Part shown: positions 9,255 to 17,653 of the stretch, piece by piece
How positions within the stretch are numbered: position 1 is the first letter of the stretch
Layout of the letters: every line of letters starts with the position of its first letter
Assembly (NCBI GenBank): GCA_036395755.1
Contig: DASWCZ010000096.1
Location: forward strand, 59,519-123,518
Length of the DNA stretch: 64,000 nt
Direction: 5' to 3'
Source: Gp7-AA6 sp036395755
Lineage (GTDB): Bacteria > Acidobacteriota > Thermoanaerobaculia > UBA5066 > Gp7-AA6
Program-made: the position numbers and the translations under genes
Notes under the pieces: generated by a model
Database searches by the model: none
What the model was told of the DNA's origin: nothing
Seen by the model: only the letters and a program-made list of their open reading frames with translations

Positions 9255-9262
9255 CCCGGCTC

Positions 9263-10498
9263 TCAGTTCCCGTCTGCCCGCGGCGAACGCAGAGCCGGTT
9301 CTCCCGAAGTTCGAACGCGCTCGACCGCGTCCCAGATCCGGTCGGCGACCTCGCGCTTGCTCCGCCGGGAAATCCGCTCCGCCGGCCCATCACGCACGAT
9401 CAAGAGAACCTCGTTCTCCATCGCGTCGAAGCCGACGTCGGGTCGGCCGACGTCGTTGACGACGACCAAGTCCGCGCGCTTCGTTTCCATCTTCCGGCGC
9501 CCGCGTGCCTCGAGGTCGCCGGTTTCGGCCGCGAACGCGACGACCGTCTGGTTCCGCCGCAGCGGAGCGAGCCCGGCGACCAGGTCCCGGGCGGGGACGA
9601 GCCGCACGCGCCGCTCCCCATCCTCGCGGTGCAGCTTCTCCGGGCTCGGGTCCGGGATGAAGTCGGCGACCGCGGCGGCCATCGCGAGAACGTCGCACTC
9701 CGGAAATTCGGCGGCGAGGAGGTTCTCGAGATCGGCAGAGCTTTCGAACGAGACGAACCGCAGTCCCTCCGGTCGAACGAGCCCGGTCGGGCCGGAGAGG
9801 AGCGTCACGCGCGCTCCCCGGTCGCGCGCCGACTCCGCGAGCGCGTAACCCATCCGACCGCTCGAACGGTTGGAGACGAATCGAACCGGGTCGAGCCGCT
9901 CGCGCGTCGGTCCGGCGGTGACGAGAACCCGCAGGCCCTCGAGGTCGCGTCGCGCCGAGCTCGCGAGCGCGAGCGCTGCCTCTACGATCTCGGCCGGCTC
10001 GGCCATCCGGCCGGAACCGTCCCGACCCGAGGCGAGGAAGCCCGTTGCCGGGCCCACGAAGCGCGCGCCGCGCGCGGCGAGCAGCTCCAGGTTTCTCCGG
10101 GTCGCCGGATGCTCCCACATCCGCGTCTCCATGGCGGGGGCGATCAGGTTCGGCCCGCGGTGGACGAGGGCGTAGGTCGTCAGGAAGTCGTCCGCGAGTC
10201 CGTTGGCGAGCCGCGCGATCGTGTGGGCCGTCGCCGGCGCGACCAGGAGAACGTCGGTCCAGTCCGCCAGCTCGATGTGATCCATGCGCGGAGAGTTGCC
10301 GCTGCCGAAGACATCCAGATAGACCTCGTGGCCCGACAGGACGGCGAAGGTCAGCGGCGCGACGAACTCCTGAGCGGCGCGGGTCATCGCGACCCGTACC
10401 TCGACCTCACGCTCCACAAGTCGGCGGACGATCTCCGCCGACTTGTACGCGGCGATGCCGCCGGAGACTCCGAGGAGAACTTGCGGACGCCCCTTCAT
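9263..10498 (-). CDS. coaBC: Bifunctional CoaBC (phosphopantothenoylcysteine decarboxylase/synthetase)
   Basis: 411 residues. The N-terminal flavodoxin-like CoaC domain (1-180) decarboxylates phosphopantothenoylcysteine using FMN. The C-terminal CoaB domain (from about 185, VLVTAGPTRERLDPVRFVSN) joins phosphopantothenate to cysteine. His74, equivalent to catalytic His75 of E. coli, is present. Two other decarboxylase positions differ from the E. coli enzyme. The PxMN motif reads PAMETRMW (Glu124 where E. coli has Asn125), and the lid reads LASGRDGSGRM (Ser157 where E. coli has the redox-active Cys158). Actinobacterial CoaBC proteins also vary here. It sits after rpoZ, as in many bacteria. Confidence 0.93.
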   Translation of the reverse strand: MKGRPQVLLGVSGGIAAYKSAEIVRRLVEREVEVRVAMTRAAQEFVAPLTFAVLSGHEVYLDVFGSGNSPRMDHIELADWTDVLLVAPATAHTIARLANGLADDFLTTYALVHRGPNLIAPAMETRMWEHPATRRNLELLAARGARFVGPATGFLASGRDGSGRMAEPAEIVEAALALASSARRDLEGLRVLVTAGPTRERLDPVRFVSNRSSGRMGYALAESARDRGARVTLLSGPTGLVRPEGLRFVSFESSADLENLLAAEFPECDVLAMAAAVADFIPDPSPEKLHREDGERRVRLVPARDLVAGLAPLRRNQTVVAFAAETGDLEARGRRKMETKRADLVVVNDVGRPDVGFDAMENEVLLIVRDGPAERISRRSKREVADRIWDAVERVRTSGEPALRSPRADGN

Positions 10499-10529
10499 AG
10501 CCTGGCTCTGGCCCGCCGGGGCCCGCGCC

Positions 10530-10799
10530 TTAGTCGAGCGAGGAAACGGCCTCTTCTTCCTCTTCCATCTCTTCGCCGGCGGTCTCCTCGGTGGCCGGCT
10601 CGAGGACGCCGCCCTCCTCGCCGTAATCCCACCGAACCTCGTTCTCCTCGAACTCTTCGGCGGCGAGACGGGTCGGCTTCAAGGCGCGTTCGGTCTTGAT
10701 CTTGGGGCGCGCGCCTCGCATCAACTGCTCCGCGCGACGCGCGATCAACAGCACGAGCCGGAACTTGCTGTCGACCCCTTCGGGAATGTTCTGGATCAT
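10530..10799 (-). CDS. rpoZ: RNA polymerase omega subunit
   Basis: 89 residues. The small RNA polymerase subunit that clamps beta-prime and helps assembly. The core is recognisable: SKFRLVLLIARRAEQLMRGA and KPTRLAAEEF. The tail is strongly acidic (EETAGEEMEEEEEAV), longer than in minimal omegas. Synteny supports it: gmk immediately upstream and coaBC downstream is a classic bacterial order. The start ATG 10799 follows the gmk stop by 15 bp. Confidence 0.9.
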   Translation of the reverse strand: MIQNIPEGVDSKFRLVLLIARRAEQLMRGARPKIKTERALKPTRLAAEEFEENEVRWDYGEEGGVLEPATEETAGEEMEEEEEAVSSLD

Positions 10800-10814
10800 C
10801 GTGTCGAACCTCTT

Positions 10815-11441
10815 TCAGCGGAATTCGCGGAAGACGCGATCGAGGCACGTCTTCTGCCGGGCATAGGTGACCCGAGTGGCCCGAACGATGGATTGTAACT
10901 CAAGTGTGGCCCTTCCGAGGTCATCGTTGACGATAACGTATTGAAAGTGCCGGGCTTTCCGGATTTCCACGCGGGCTGCCCGGAGCCTTCTCCGAATCTC
11001 TTCCTCCCGGTCCAGCCCCCGCGACCGGAGGCGTCTCTCGAGCTCGCCGGGATTCGGGAGGACGATGAAGATCGACACGGCCCGGGGGTAGGCCTTGCGG
11101 ATGTCGCGGGCGCCCTGGACGTCGATGTCCAGGACGACGTCTTCCCCGCGCGAAAGGTGCGGCAGGACTTCGGCGCGCGAGGTCCCGTACCGTCTCCCGT
11201 GCACAACGTTGTGCTCGAGGAAGGCTCGTCGCGAGACCATTTTCCGGAATGTCGCCTCGGTCACGAAGTGATACTCCCGCCCGTCCTTCTCCCCCGCGCG
11301 CATCGGCCGCGTCGTGTGCGAAACCGAGAAATGCAGCGGCGCCCCCGGAGGGTCCGCGATCAGCCGTCGGATGAGCGTGGTCTTTCCACCCCCCGAGGGC
11401 GATGAAACGATGAAAAGGTTTCCGCGAGGCCGGACCGTCAT
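10815..11441 (-). CDS. gmk: Guanylate kinase
   Basis: 208 residues. Phosphorylates GMP to GDP with ATP. The P-loop SSPSGGGKTTL lies near the N-terminus. The GMP-binding region SVSHTTRPMRAGEKDGREYHFV and the lid region are intact, as is VLDIDVQGA. The ATG overlaps the yicC stop as ATGA (11438-11441), so translation is likely coupled. Length is typical. Confidence 0.96.
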   Translation of the reverse strand: MTVRPRGNLFIVSSPSGGGKTTLIRRLIADPPGAPLHFSVSHTTRPMRAGEKDGREYHFVTEATFRKMVSRRAFLEHNVVHGRRYGTSRAEVLPHLSRGEDVVLDIDVQGARDIRKAYPRAVSIFIVLPNPGELERRLRSRGLDREEEIRRRLRAARVEIRKARHFQYVIVNDDLGRATLELQSIVRATRVTYARQKTCLDRVFREFR

Positions 11442-12328
11442 TCCAGGTTCTGGACCTGCTCGCGGATCTTCTCGGTCTCGGACTTCATCTCGAGCACCTC
11501 CCGGATGATCTGGAGGTCCCTGCCCTTCGAGCCGAGCGTGTTCAGCTCGCGGAGGATCTCCTGCGCGAGGAAGTCGAGCTTCTTACCGACCGGCTCGTCG
11601 CATGACGAGAGGAGCGAGGAGAACTGCTCGAGATGCCCTTCCAGCCTCTGGAGCTCCTCGGCCACGTCGGAGCGGTCGGCGAAGAGCGCCGCCTCCTGCT
11701 CCAGGCGGCCCGGATCGAGACCCGGCTCCGACATCAAGGGGCGCAGCCGCTCTCGCAGGGTCTCGAGCGCCTTGCCGACGATTTCGCCGCGACGAAGCGC
11801 GAGCTGGTGAAGCCGCTTCTCGAGAAACTCGATCCGTTCCGACAGGTCCGCCGAGACGAGCGCTCCTTCGGCTTCCCGCATCGCGACGAGGGCGACGGCC
11901 GCGTCCCGCGCGATCGCCTCCAGCGCGGCGACGTCGTCGCGCGTGAACCCGTCTCCCGAGCTCTCGACCGAGAAGATCTGGGGAATCGTCAGGAGATCTC
12001 GGGCCTCGAGCCGGCCGCTCACCGGGTAGCGTTTCGCGAGCAGAGCGAAGCGCGCGAGCAACGTCTCCAAGAGTCCTTCGTCGATGGAGATCACCGTCGG
12101 AGCGGGCGTCGACCGCTTCAGCCTCAGGGCAACCTCCACCTTACCGCGCGCGACGTGCCGGGAAAAAACCCGGCGGAGGACCGGCTCCAGATCGAGCTCG
12201 TTCTCCCGCACCTTGACGGTCACGTCGAGGAAGCGGTGATTCACGCTTCGCGCGACGACTTCGGCGGTCCACTCCTCGCCGAGGCTCCCCTTCGCGCGGC
12301 CGAAGCCGGTCATGCTCCGAATCGTCAC
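11438..12328 (-). CDS. yicC: YicC-family endoribonuclease
   Basis: 296 residues. YicC/YloC proteins are hexameric endoribonucleases implicated in RNA turnover. The signature N-terminus IRSMTGFGRAKG and conserved C-terminal LDFLAQEILRELNTLGSKG (DUF1732 part) are both present. The start is GTG 12328, overlapping the msbA-like stop as GTGA; an internal ATG five codons later would remove the conserved IRS. It precedes gmk, a common gene pair. Confidence 0.93.
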   Translation of the reverse strand: MTIRSMTGFGRAKGSLGEEWTAEVVARSVNHRFLDVTVKVRENELDLEPVLRRVFSRHVARGKVEVALRLKRSTPAPTVISIDEGLLETLLARFALLAKRYPVSGRLEARDLLTIPQIFSVESSGDGFTRDDVAALEAIARDAAVALVAMREAEGALVSADLSERIEFLEKRLHQLALRRGEIVGKALETLRERLRPLMSEPGLDPGRLEQEAALFADRSDVAEELQRLEGHLEQFSSLLSSCDEPVGKKLDFLAQEILRELNTLGSKGRDLQIIREVLEMKSETEKIREQVQNLE

Positions 12329-14199
12329 GGACGCGCCTCCGCGGCCTCCTCTTTCTCCACGAAGAACTGCATGTCGTGCAGCCTGCGGTAGAGCCCGTTT
12401 CGAGTCAAGAGCTCGCGGTGCGTGCCGGACTCGACGAGACGTCCGCGGTCAAGCACGAGGATTCGATCCGCGCGACGCACGGTCGACAGGCGGTGCGCGA
12501 TCACGAGGGTGGTCCGGCCCTCCATCAGGTTGGCGAGGGCGCGCCCCACGAGCGCTTCCGATTCCGAGTCGAGCTGGGAAGTCGCCTCGTCCAGGATGAG
12601 GATGGGCGCGTCCTTGTAGAGGGCGCGCGCGATGGCGAGCCGCTGCTTCTGCCCCCCCGAGAGTCGCCCGGCGTCTTCGCCGAGCCGGGTTTCGTATCCC
12701 TCGGGGAGCCGCTCTACGAATTCGTCGGCGAACGCGGCGGCCGCCGCTGCCCGGACCGCCTCTTCCGGGGCGTCGGGACGGCCGTACGCCACGTTTTCAC
12801 GGGCGGTCGTGTCGAAGAGGATCGTGTCCTGCGTGACGATCCCGATCTGGCACCGCAGCGACGCGAGCGTCGCGTCCTTGAGGTCCACGCCATCGAACGT
12901 GATTCGTCCTTCGGTCGGATCGTAGAGCCGCGGAAGGAGGTTGACGAGAGTCGTCTTTCCCGCGCCGGATGGCCCGACGATGGCGACGGTCTCTCCCCTT
13001 CGGATCGTGAGCTCGAGGTTCCGCAGAACCCACTCATCGCCGTACCGGAACGAAACGTCTTCGTATCGGATCGCGCGCGAGAACGTGCCGAGGGGGACGG
13101 CATCCGGCTTGTCGGTGATCTCGCTCTCGAAGTCGATGAGCTCGAAAACCCTCCGCGCCGACGACAGGGCGATCTGGAACGCCATGTTGGTCTTCGTGAC
13201 GTCCTTCAGCGGCTTGTAGAGCATCATGATCGCCGCGAGAAACGAGATCAGGCCGCCCACGGTCATCCGACCCTGCTCGATCTGCCCGCCCGCGTACCCG
13301 AAGAGGCCGACCAGGCCGATGCCGGCCAGCACCTCCATAATCGGAGAATTCAGGGCCTGGAGACGGATCGTCCGGCGCGTGACCCGGAAGTACCGGTCGT
13401 TCGCCTCTCCGAAACGATCCGCCTCGAAGTCCTCCATCCCGTAGGTCTTGATGACCCGGTGGCCGCGCAGCGTCTCGGAGAGAAGAGCGCCGATCCCTCC
13501 GATTCGCTCGCGCGAGGAGAAGGCGGCCTTTCCCAGTCGCCGGTTGTTCTCGACGATGGGCAGGAGCACGATCGGCGCGATCACGAAGACCCCGAAGGCG
13601 AGGCCGGCGTTCAGCGAGAAGGCGTAGACGAGCACCAGTACGATCGTCAAGACGCCCTGCATGAAGTCGGCGAGTCGGGTGCCGAACGCGCTCTGGATCT
13701 GCTCGACGTCGGAGAGCATCCGGGAGAGCAGATCTCCGGTGGAGGCCTGCGAGTAGAAGCGCGCCGATTTCCCGAGGAGCTGCCGATACGCGTCGTTGCG
13801 AAGATCCCGGACCATGGCGATGCCAATTCCGTTCAACGCGAACTCCGAGAAATAGGAGCAGGCGTTCTTCGCGACAAGCGTGGCGAGGAGGAGCAGAGGG
13901 ACCGCAAAGCGTGCGGAAAGACCGGCGTGTTCCGCGGCGGCGCGCGCCAGCGCGTACCCGTGGTCGAGCCACGCGATCAGCGGAGCGGCCGCGCGCGGAT
14001 GCTTTCCGAGTCCCGCGATCGAACTGGAGGCGCCGGCCCCCAGCGCATCGTCGATCAGCTTGTTCAGGAGAAAGAGGAAAACGACCGTCAGCGCGGACAC
14101 CGCCGCCATCGTCGCCAGGGCGGCGAGCGCCCGCCCCCGATACCGGCCGAAGTAGACGAGCAGGCGCGGGAGCGGTTTACGCGAGCCGTTCGACTCCAT
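12325..14199 (-). CDS. MsbA-type ABC transporter (putative lipid A flippase)
   Basis: 624 residues, a half-transporter: a six-helix exporter membrane domain (about 15-330) followed by an ATPase domain with Walker A GPSGAGKTTLVNLLP, signature LSGGQKQRLAIARAL and Walker B ILILDEATSQLD. It sits directly after lpxB, overlapping it by 23 bp, which supports flipping of the lipid A core across the inner membrane. Substrate cannot be proven from sequence because related exporters carry peptides and drugs. I chose ATG 14199; further upstream the frame only shadows lpxB. Confidence 0.88.
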   Translation of the reverse strand: MESNGSRKPLPRLLVYFGRYRGRALAALATMAAVSALTVVFLFLLNKLIDDALGAGASSSIAGLGKHPRAAAPLIAWLDHGYALARAAAEHAGLSARFAVPLLLLATLVAKNACSYFSEFALNGIGIAMVRDLRNDAYRQLLGKSARFYSQASTGDLLSRMLSDVEQIQSAFGTRLADFMQGVLTIVLVLVYAFSLNAGLAFGVFVIAPIVLLPIVENNRRLGKAAFSSRERIGGIGALLSETLRGHRVIKTYGMEDFEADRFGEANDRYFRVTRRTIRLQALNSPIMEVLAGIGLVGLFGYAGGQIEQGRMTVGGLISFLAAIMMLYKPLKDVTKTNMAFQIALSSARRVFELIDFESEITDKPDAVPLGTFSRAIRYEDVSFRYGDEWVLRNLELTIRRGETVAIVGPSGAGKTTLVNLLPRLYDPTEGRITFDGVDLKDATLASLRCQIGIVTQDTILFDTTARENVAYGRPDAPEEAVRAAAAAAFADEFVERLPEGYETRLGEDAGRLSGGQKQRLAIARALYKDAPILILDEATSQLDSESEALVGRALANLMEGRTTLVIAHRLSTVRRADRILVLDRGRLVESGTHRELLTRNGLYRRLHDMQFFVEKEEAAEARP

Positions 14200-15334
14200 G
14201 GCCTCCTGTGACTCGTCCCGCGGACGAGGGCGCGCCGATTGACTCCAGGAGCGCTTGCGCCGCACGATCGCTTGCTCCCGGAGGGCCCAGTTGCCGGGCG
14301 ACCCGCTCGAGCTCGAAGCGCATCCGCAGAAGGCGCTCGGGCGACTCGAGCAGTTCCTCCCCCTCTTTCTCGAGAGTCGCAGCTTCGACGTCGGCCTGGA
14401 GGAGCTCGGGCACGACCTCTTCGCCCGCGAGAATGTTGACGAGCGAAATCCAGCGGACCTTGACGAGCCGCCTGCCGATCGCAAAACTGGCCCTCGAGGT
14501 CCGGTACACCACGATCATCGGAGTTCCGCAGAGGGCCCCTTCGAGAGTCGCCGTGCCCGAGGCGACGAACGCAAGGTCGGCCGATGAGAGGAGCGCGTGC
14601 TTTCCGGACGAGACGACCTGGATTCCCCGCTCTCCCGCTCCGGGCAGGAGCGCTTCGGGAACGCCCGGCGCCCGCAGGGCGATCAACTCCAGGTCGAGCC
14701 GGCGCGCGAGGTTCGAAGCCGCCTCCGCCATCGGCGCCCAGTGTCGTCGAATCTCCGCCGTACGGCTGCCGGGAAGGAGAAGCAGGCGCCGGCGGGTCTT
14801 CTGCGGAAGGGGCGACGGTTCGGCCAGTCCTTCGCGCACGTCGTCCACCAGCGGGTGTCCCGCCCAGACGGCGTCGGCGCCCAGACGGCGGTAGATTTCG
14901 ACTTCGAAGGGAAAGAGCGTGATGATGCGCCGCGCACGCCGTGCGATCGCCCTCGCTCGCCCCTTTCGCCAGGCCCACACCTGCGGGCTGACGTAGTAGA
15001 CGAGCGGGATCCCTTCGCGCTCGAGCGTCCGCGCCAGAAACGCGTGGAAGTCCGGAAAGTCGATCAGGACGGCCGCGCCCGGTCGCCGCCGGCGCGCCTC
15101 GCGAGAAAGAGCAGTCAGCGCCCGAAAGAGCGGTGGGAGCTTCTCGAAGACCTCGAAGATTCCGACGACCGAGAGCTCTTCCGAACGGATGATCGGCTCC
15201 AGGCCTGCGGCGGCGAGGCGGGCGCCTCCCATCCCGAACGCCCGGGAGTCGGGCCGGAGCGACACGATCGCCCGCAGAAGGCGAGCCCCGTGCAGGTCTC
15301 CGGAAGCCTCGCCCGCGGAAAAGAGAAGATTCAA
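14177..15334 (-). CDS. lpxB: Lipid-A-disaccharide synthase
   Basis: 385 residues, as in E. coli (382). A peripheral membrane GT19 glycosyltransferase joining UDP-2,3-diacylglucosamine to lipid X. The hallmark SAGEASGDLHGARLL is at the extreme N-terminus and VVYRTSRASFAIGR lies in the C-terminal half. TTG 15334 is the start that gives MNLLFSAGEASGD; further upstream the frame becomes Arg/Pro-rich and unlike LpxB. It heads a minus-strand run (msbA-like, yicC, gmk, rpoZ, coaBC) and is divergent from the sugar oxidoreductase gene at 15462. No strong Shine-Dalgarno sequence is visible. Confidence 0.93.
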   Translation of the reverse strand: MNLLFSAGEASGDLHGARLLRAIVSLRPDSRAFGMGGARLAAAGLEPIIRSEELSVVGIFEVFEKLPPLFRALTALSREARRRRPGAAVLIDFPDFHAFLARTLEREGIPLVYYVSPQVWAWRKGRARAIARRARRIITLFPFEVEIYRRLGADAVWAGHPLVDDVREGLAEPSPLPQKTRRRLLLLPGSRTAEIRRHWAPMAEAASNLARRLDLELIALRAPGVPEALLPGAGERGIQVVSSGKHALLSSADLAFVASGTATLEGALCGTPMIVVYRTSRASFAIGRRLVKVRWISLVNILAGEEVVPELLQADVEAATLEKEGEELLESPERLLRMRFELERVARQLGPPGASDRAAQALLESIGAPSSAGRVTGGHGVERLA

Positions 15335-15385
15335 GCCGGTCGAGATTAAACCAACTTCCCGTTCCTCCGTGGTTCGCGGACCGTT

Positions 15386-15394
15386 TGCTATGCT
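15386..15394 (+). promoter_or_regulatory. Extended -10 promoter for the sugar oxidoreductase/aminotransferase pair
   Basis: TGCTATGCT is a TG-n-TATGCT extended -10 element in the lpxB/oxidoreductase divergent gap. No convincing -35 hexamer is visible, which is tolerated with extended -10 elements. A start of transcription near 15401 would place GTG 15462 in a normal leader, and would make ATG 15390, inside the -10, unusable as a translation start. Confidence 0.45.
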
Positions 15395-15461
15395 CGGACG
15401 CCGGAATGGCCGCAAAGCTCCGGCTCCCTTGAACTCTCCTCCCGTGGCCGCCGGAGGGCCC

Positions 15462-16553
15462 GTGGCGTTTCCAATTCCGCTTCGCGCCGCGGTCGTCGGG
15501 TGCGGGCGGATCGCGCAACGCCACGCCCGGATCCTGGCGAGCTTTCCCGACGTGGAGATCGTCGCCATGGTGGATTCCGTTGCCGCCGTCGCCGAGAGAT
15601 TCGCCTCGGCCCATGGGGGACGTCCCTACTCCGACCTCGCGAGCATGGTCGAGAAGGAGCGACCGGATCTCGTCGCGGTGTGCACGCCTTCCGGAGCCCA
15701 CGCCGGGATCACGCTCGAACTCGTCCGCCTCGGGGTTGGAAACATCGTGGTGGAGAAACCGATGGCACTCCGCGTAGCCGACGCGGACGCGATGGTCGCG
15801 GCCTGCGAGAGGGCGGGCGCGAGGCTCTTCGTGGTCAAGCAGAATCGCTACAACCTCCCGGTCGTGAAGTTGCGCGAGGCCCTCGACTCCGGCCGCTTCG
15901 GGAAGCTCGTCTTGGGCGCCGCGAGAGTCCGCTGGTGCCGGCGGCAGGATTACTACTCGCAGGCGGCATGGCGCGGCACGTGGGCGATGGACGGGGGGGT
16001 TTTCGCCAACCAGGCCTCCCACCACATCGACCTGCTCGTCTCGCTCATGGGAGACGTTCTGGCGGTCAGCGCGTTCGCCGCGACCCGACTCGTGGACATC
16101 GAAGCGGAAGACACCGGTGTCGCCCTGCTGAAGTTCGGAAATGGCGCGCTCGGCGTCATCGAAGCGACGACGGCCGCCCGGCCGGCAGATCTCGAGGGCT
16201 CGCTCTCGATCCTGGGCGAGAACGGAACCGTCGAGGTCGGCGGCTTCGCTCTGAACGAGATGATCGTCTGGCGGTTTTCGGACTCACGGCCCGAGGACGA
16301 GATGATCCTCGAGCAGTATCGGACGAATCCTCCCGACGTGTACGGGTTCGGCCACCACGAGCTCCTGCGCGACGTCGTGGACTCGATCCGCGCGGGCCGG
16401 CCGCCCGCGGTCGACGGGCGAGAGGGGAGGAAGTCGCTCGAAGTCATCGCCGCGATCTACGAATCGATCGAGACCGGGAGGGAGGTCCGCCTCCCCTTCG
16501 AGCAGCGCGCGTCGCGGCTGGGTCGGGCGCCGGTCTCCGTTGCCCCGCGATGA
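15462..16553 (+). CDS. Gfo/Idh/MocA-family NAD-dependent sugar oxidoreductase (GnnA-like candidate)
   Basis: 363 residues. A Rossmann domain with AAVVGCGRIAQRHARIL near the N-terminus, the family EKP motif (VVEKPMAL), and a C-terminal Gfo/Idh substrate domain. Such enzymes oxidise a sugar hydroxyl, often at C3 of a UDP-sugar. GTG 15462 has GGAGG four bases upstream and lies after the predicted promoter; GTG 15444 and ATG 15390 are less likely. Its stop overlaps the aminotransferase ATG (ATGA), so the two are coupled and probably act in sequence. Divergence from lpxB suggests, but does not prove, a GnnA role making UDP-GlcNAc3N for lipid A. WbpB-type O-antigen sugar synthesis is the main alternative. 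Confidence 0.85.
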   Translation: MAFPIPLRAAVVGCGRIAQRHARILASFPDVEIVAMVDSVAAVAERFASAHGGRPYSDLASMVEKERPDLVAVCTPSGAHAGITLELVRLGVGNIVVEKPMALRVADADAMVAACERAGARLFVVKQNRYNLPVVKLREALDSGRFGKLVLGAARVRWCRRQDYYSQAAWRGTWAMDGGVFANQASHHIDLLVSLMGDVLAVSAFAATRLVDIEAEDTGVALLKFGNGALGVIEATTAARPADLEGSLSILGENGTVEVGGFALNEMIVWRFSDSRPEDEMILEQYRTNPPDVYGFGHHELLRDVVDSIRAGRPPAVDGREGRKSLEVIAAIYESIETGREVRLPFEQRASRLGRAPVSVAPR

Positions 16554-17653
16554 TTCCGCTCTCGAGACCGACGGTCACGGAGGAGATGAAGCAGGCCGTG
16601 CTCGCGGTCCTCGATTCGGGTCGGTACATTCTCGCCAGCGAGACCCGCGCCTTCGAAAAGGAGTTCGCCGATTACATCGGCGTCCGCGAAGCCGTTGCGG
16701 TTTCGACGGGCACCGCCGCGATCCAGCTCGCCCTCCTCGCGATCGGAATCCGGCACGGGGATGAAGTGCTCGCTCCGTCGATGACTGCGTTTCCGACGGT
16801 GGAAGGGATTCTCCATGCCGGCGCCGTTCCCGTGCTCGCGGACGTCGACGAGTACGGCTGCATCGATCCGGAGGACGCGGAGAGAAAAGTCTCTCGGCGC
16901 ACGGTCGGGATTCTTCCGGTCCATCTCTACGGCGGGGTCGCAGACCTTCCGGCGCTCACCGACCTCGCGCGCCGGAAGAACCTCTGGATCGTCGAGGATT
17001 GCTGCCAGGCGCATGGAGCGATGCAGGGAGGCCGCAAGGTGGGCTCCTTCGGACGCGCGGGATGCTTCTCGTTCTATCCCTCGAAGAACCTGACGGTCTT
17101 GGGCGACGGCGGAATGGTGACGACCGACGACGCTCCTCTCGCGGCGAAGGTCCGGCTCCTGCGCGACCACGGCCGAAGCGACAAGCACACGCACGTCGCC
17201 ATCGGATACAACCTCCGCTTCAACGAGGTGCAGGCGGCCATCGGCCGTCGCCAGCTCGCCGAGCTCGAGGATTACGTGGCCCGCCGCCGTGCGATCGCCG
17301 CCCGTTACGACGAGGCCTTCCGCGGTCACTCCGGCGTCCGGATTCCTCTCGAGCGCCCGGGGACGCGCATGGCGTACCACCTCTATCCTCTGCGTCTCGC
17401 CGATCGGGGCGCCCGCGATCGGCTGGCCCTTCACTTGAAGGAGGACGGGATCGAGACGGGGCTTCACTATCCAATCCCGAACCACCTCCAACCCGCCATG
17501 GCCGGCCAGGCGCCGGCTCCCCGTCTCCCGCGCGCGGAGGCTCTCGCCGATGACGAGCTCTCGTTGCCCATGTTTCCCGGCCTCACCGACGCGGGCGTCG
17601 ACGAGGTGATCGGGAGCGTGCGGGGTTTCTCGGGCGCCGGGGCCGGGGCCTAG
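16550..17653 (+). CDS. DegT/DnrJ/EryC1/StrS-family sugar aminotransferase (GnnB-like candidate)
   Basis: 367 residues. A PLP-dependent aminotransferase that puts an amino group on a keto-sugar. Family features: MIPLSRPTVTEEMKQAV at the start, SGRYILASETRAFEKEF, VEDCCQAHGA (PLP-phosphate region) and the Schiff-base lysine in FSFYPSKNLTVLGDGG. It is coupled to the upstream Gfo/Idh gene by ATGA, giving an oxidise-then-aminate pair as in GnnA/GnnB or WbpB/WbpE. Its TAG stop overlaps the TAG of the convergent asnB gene in a shared CTAG. No glycosyltransferase or acetyltransferase for an O-antigen sugar is adjacent, mildly favouring lipid A. Confidence 0.9.
   Translation: MIPLSRPTVTEEMKQAVLAVLDSGRYILASETRAFEKEFADYIGVREAVAVSTGTAAIQLALLAIGIRHGDEVLAPSMTAFPTVEGILHAGAVPVLADVDEYGCIDPEDAERKVSRRTVGILPVHLYGGVADLPALTDLARRKNLWIVEDCCQAHGAMQGGRKVGSFGRAGCFSFYPSKNLTVLGDGGMVTTDDAPLAAKVRLLRDHGRSDKHTHVAIGYNLRFNEVQAAIGRRQLAELEDYVARRRAIAARYDEAFRGHSGVRIPLERPGTRMAYHLYPLRLADRGARDRLALHLKEDGIETGLHYPIPNHLQPAMAGQAPAPRLPRAEALADDELSLPMFPGLTDAGVDEVIGSVRGFSGAGAGA

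Noticed and set aside
6915..9848. A 977-codon open frame on the plus strand
   Set aside because: It lies antisense across the kinase, glycosylase and coaBC genes, has Arg/Asp-rich low-information sequence and no family motifs. It is a GC-rich third-position shadow.
15390..15392. ATG 15390 as start of the Gfo/Idh gene
   Set aside because: It lies within the predicted extended -10, adds unconserved residues and has no ribosome-binding site; GTG 15462 has GGAGG.
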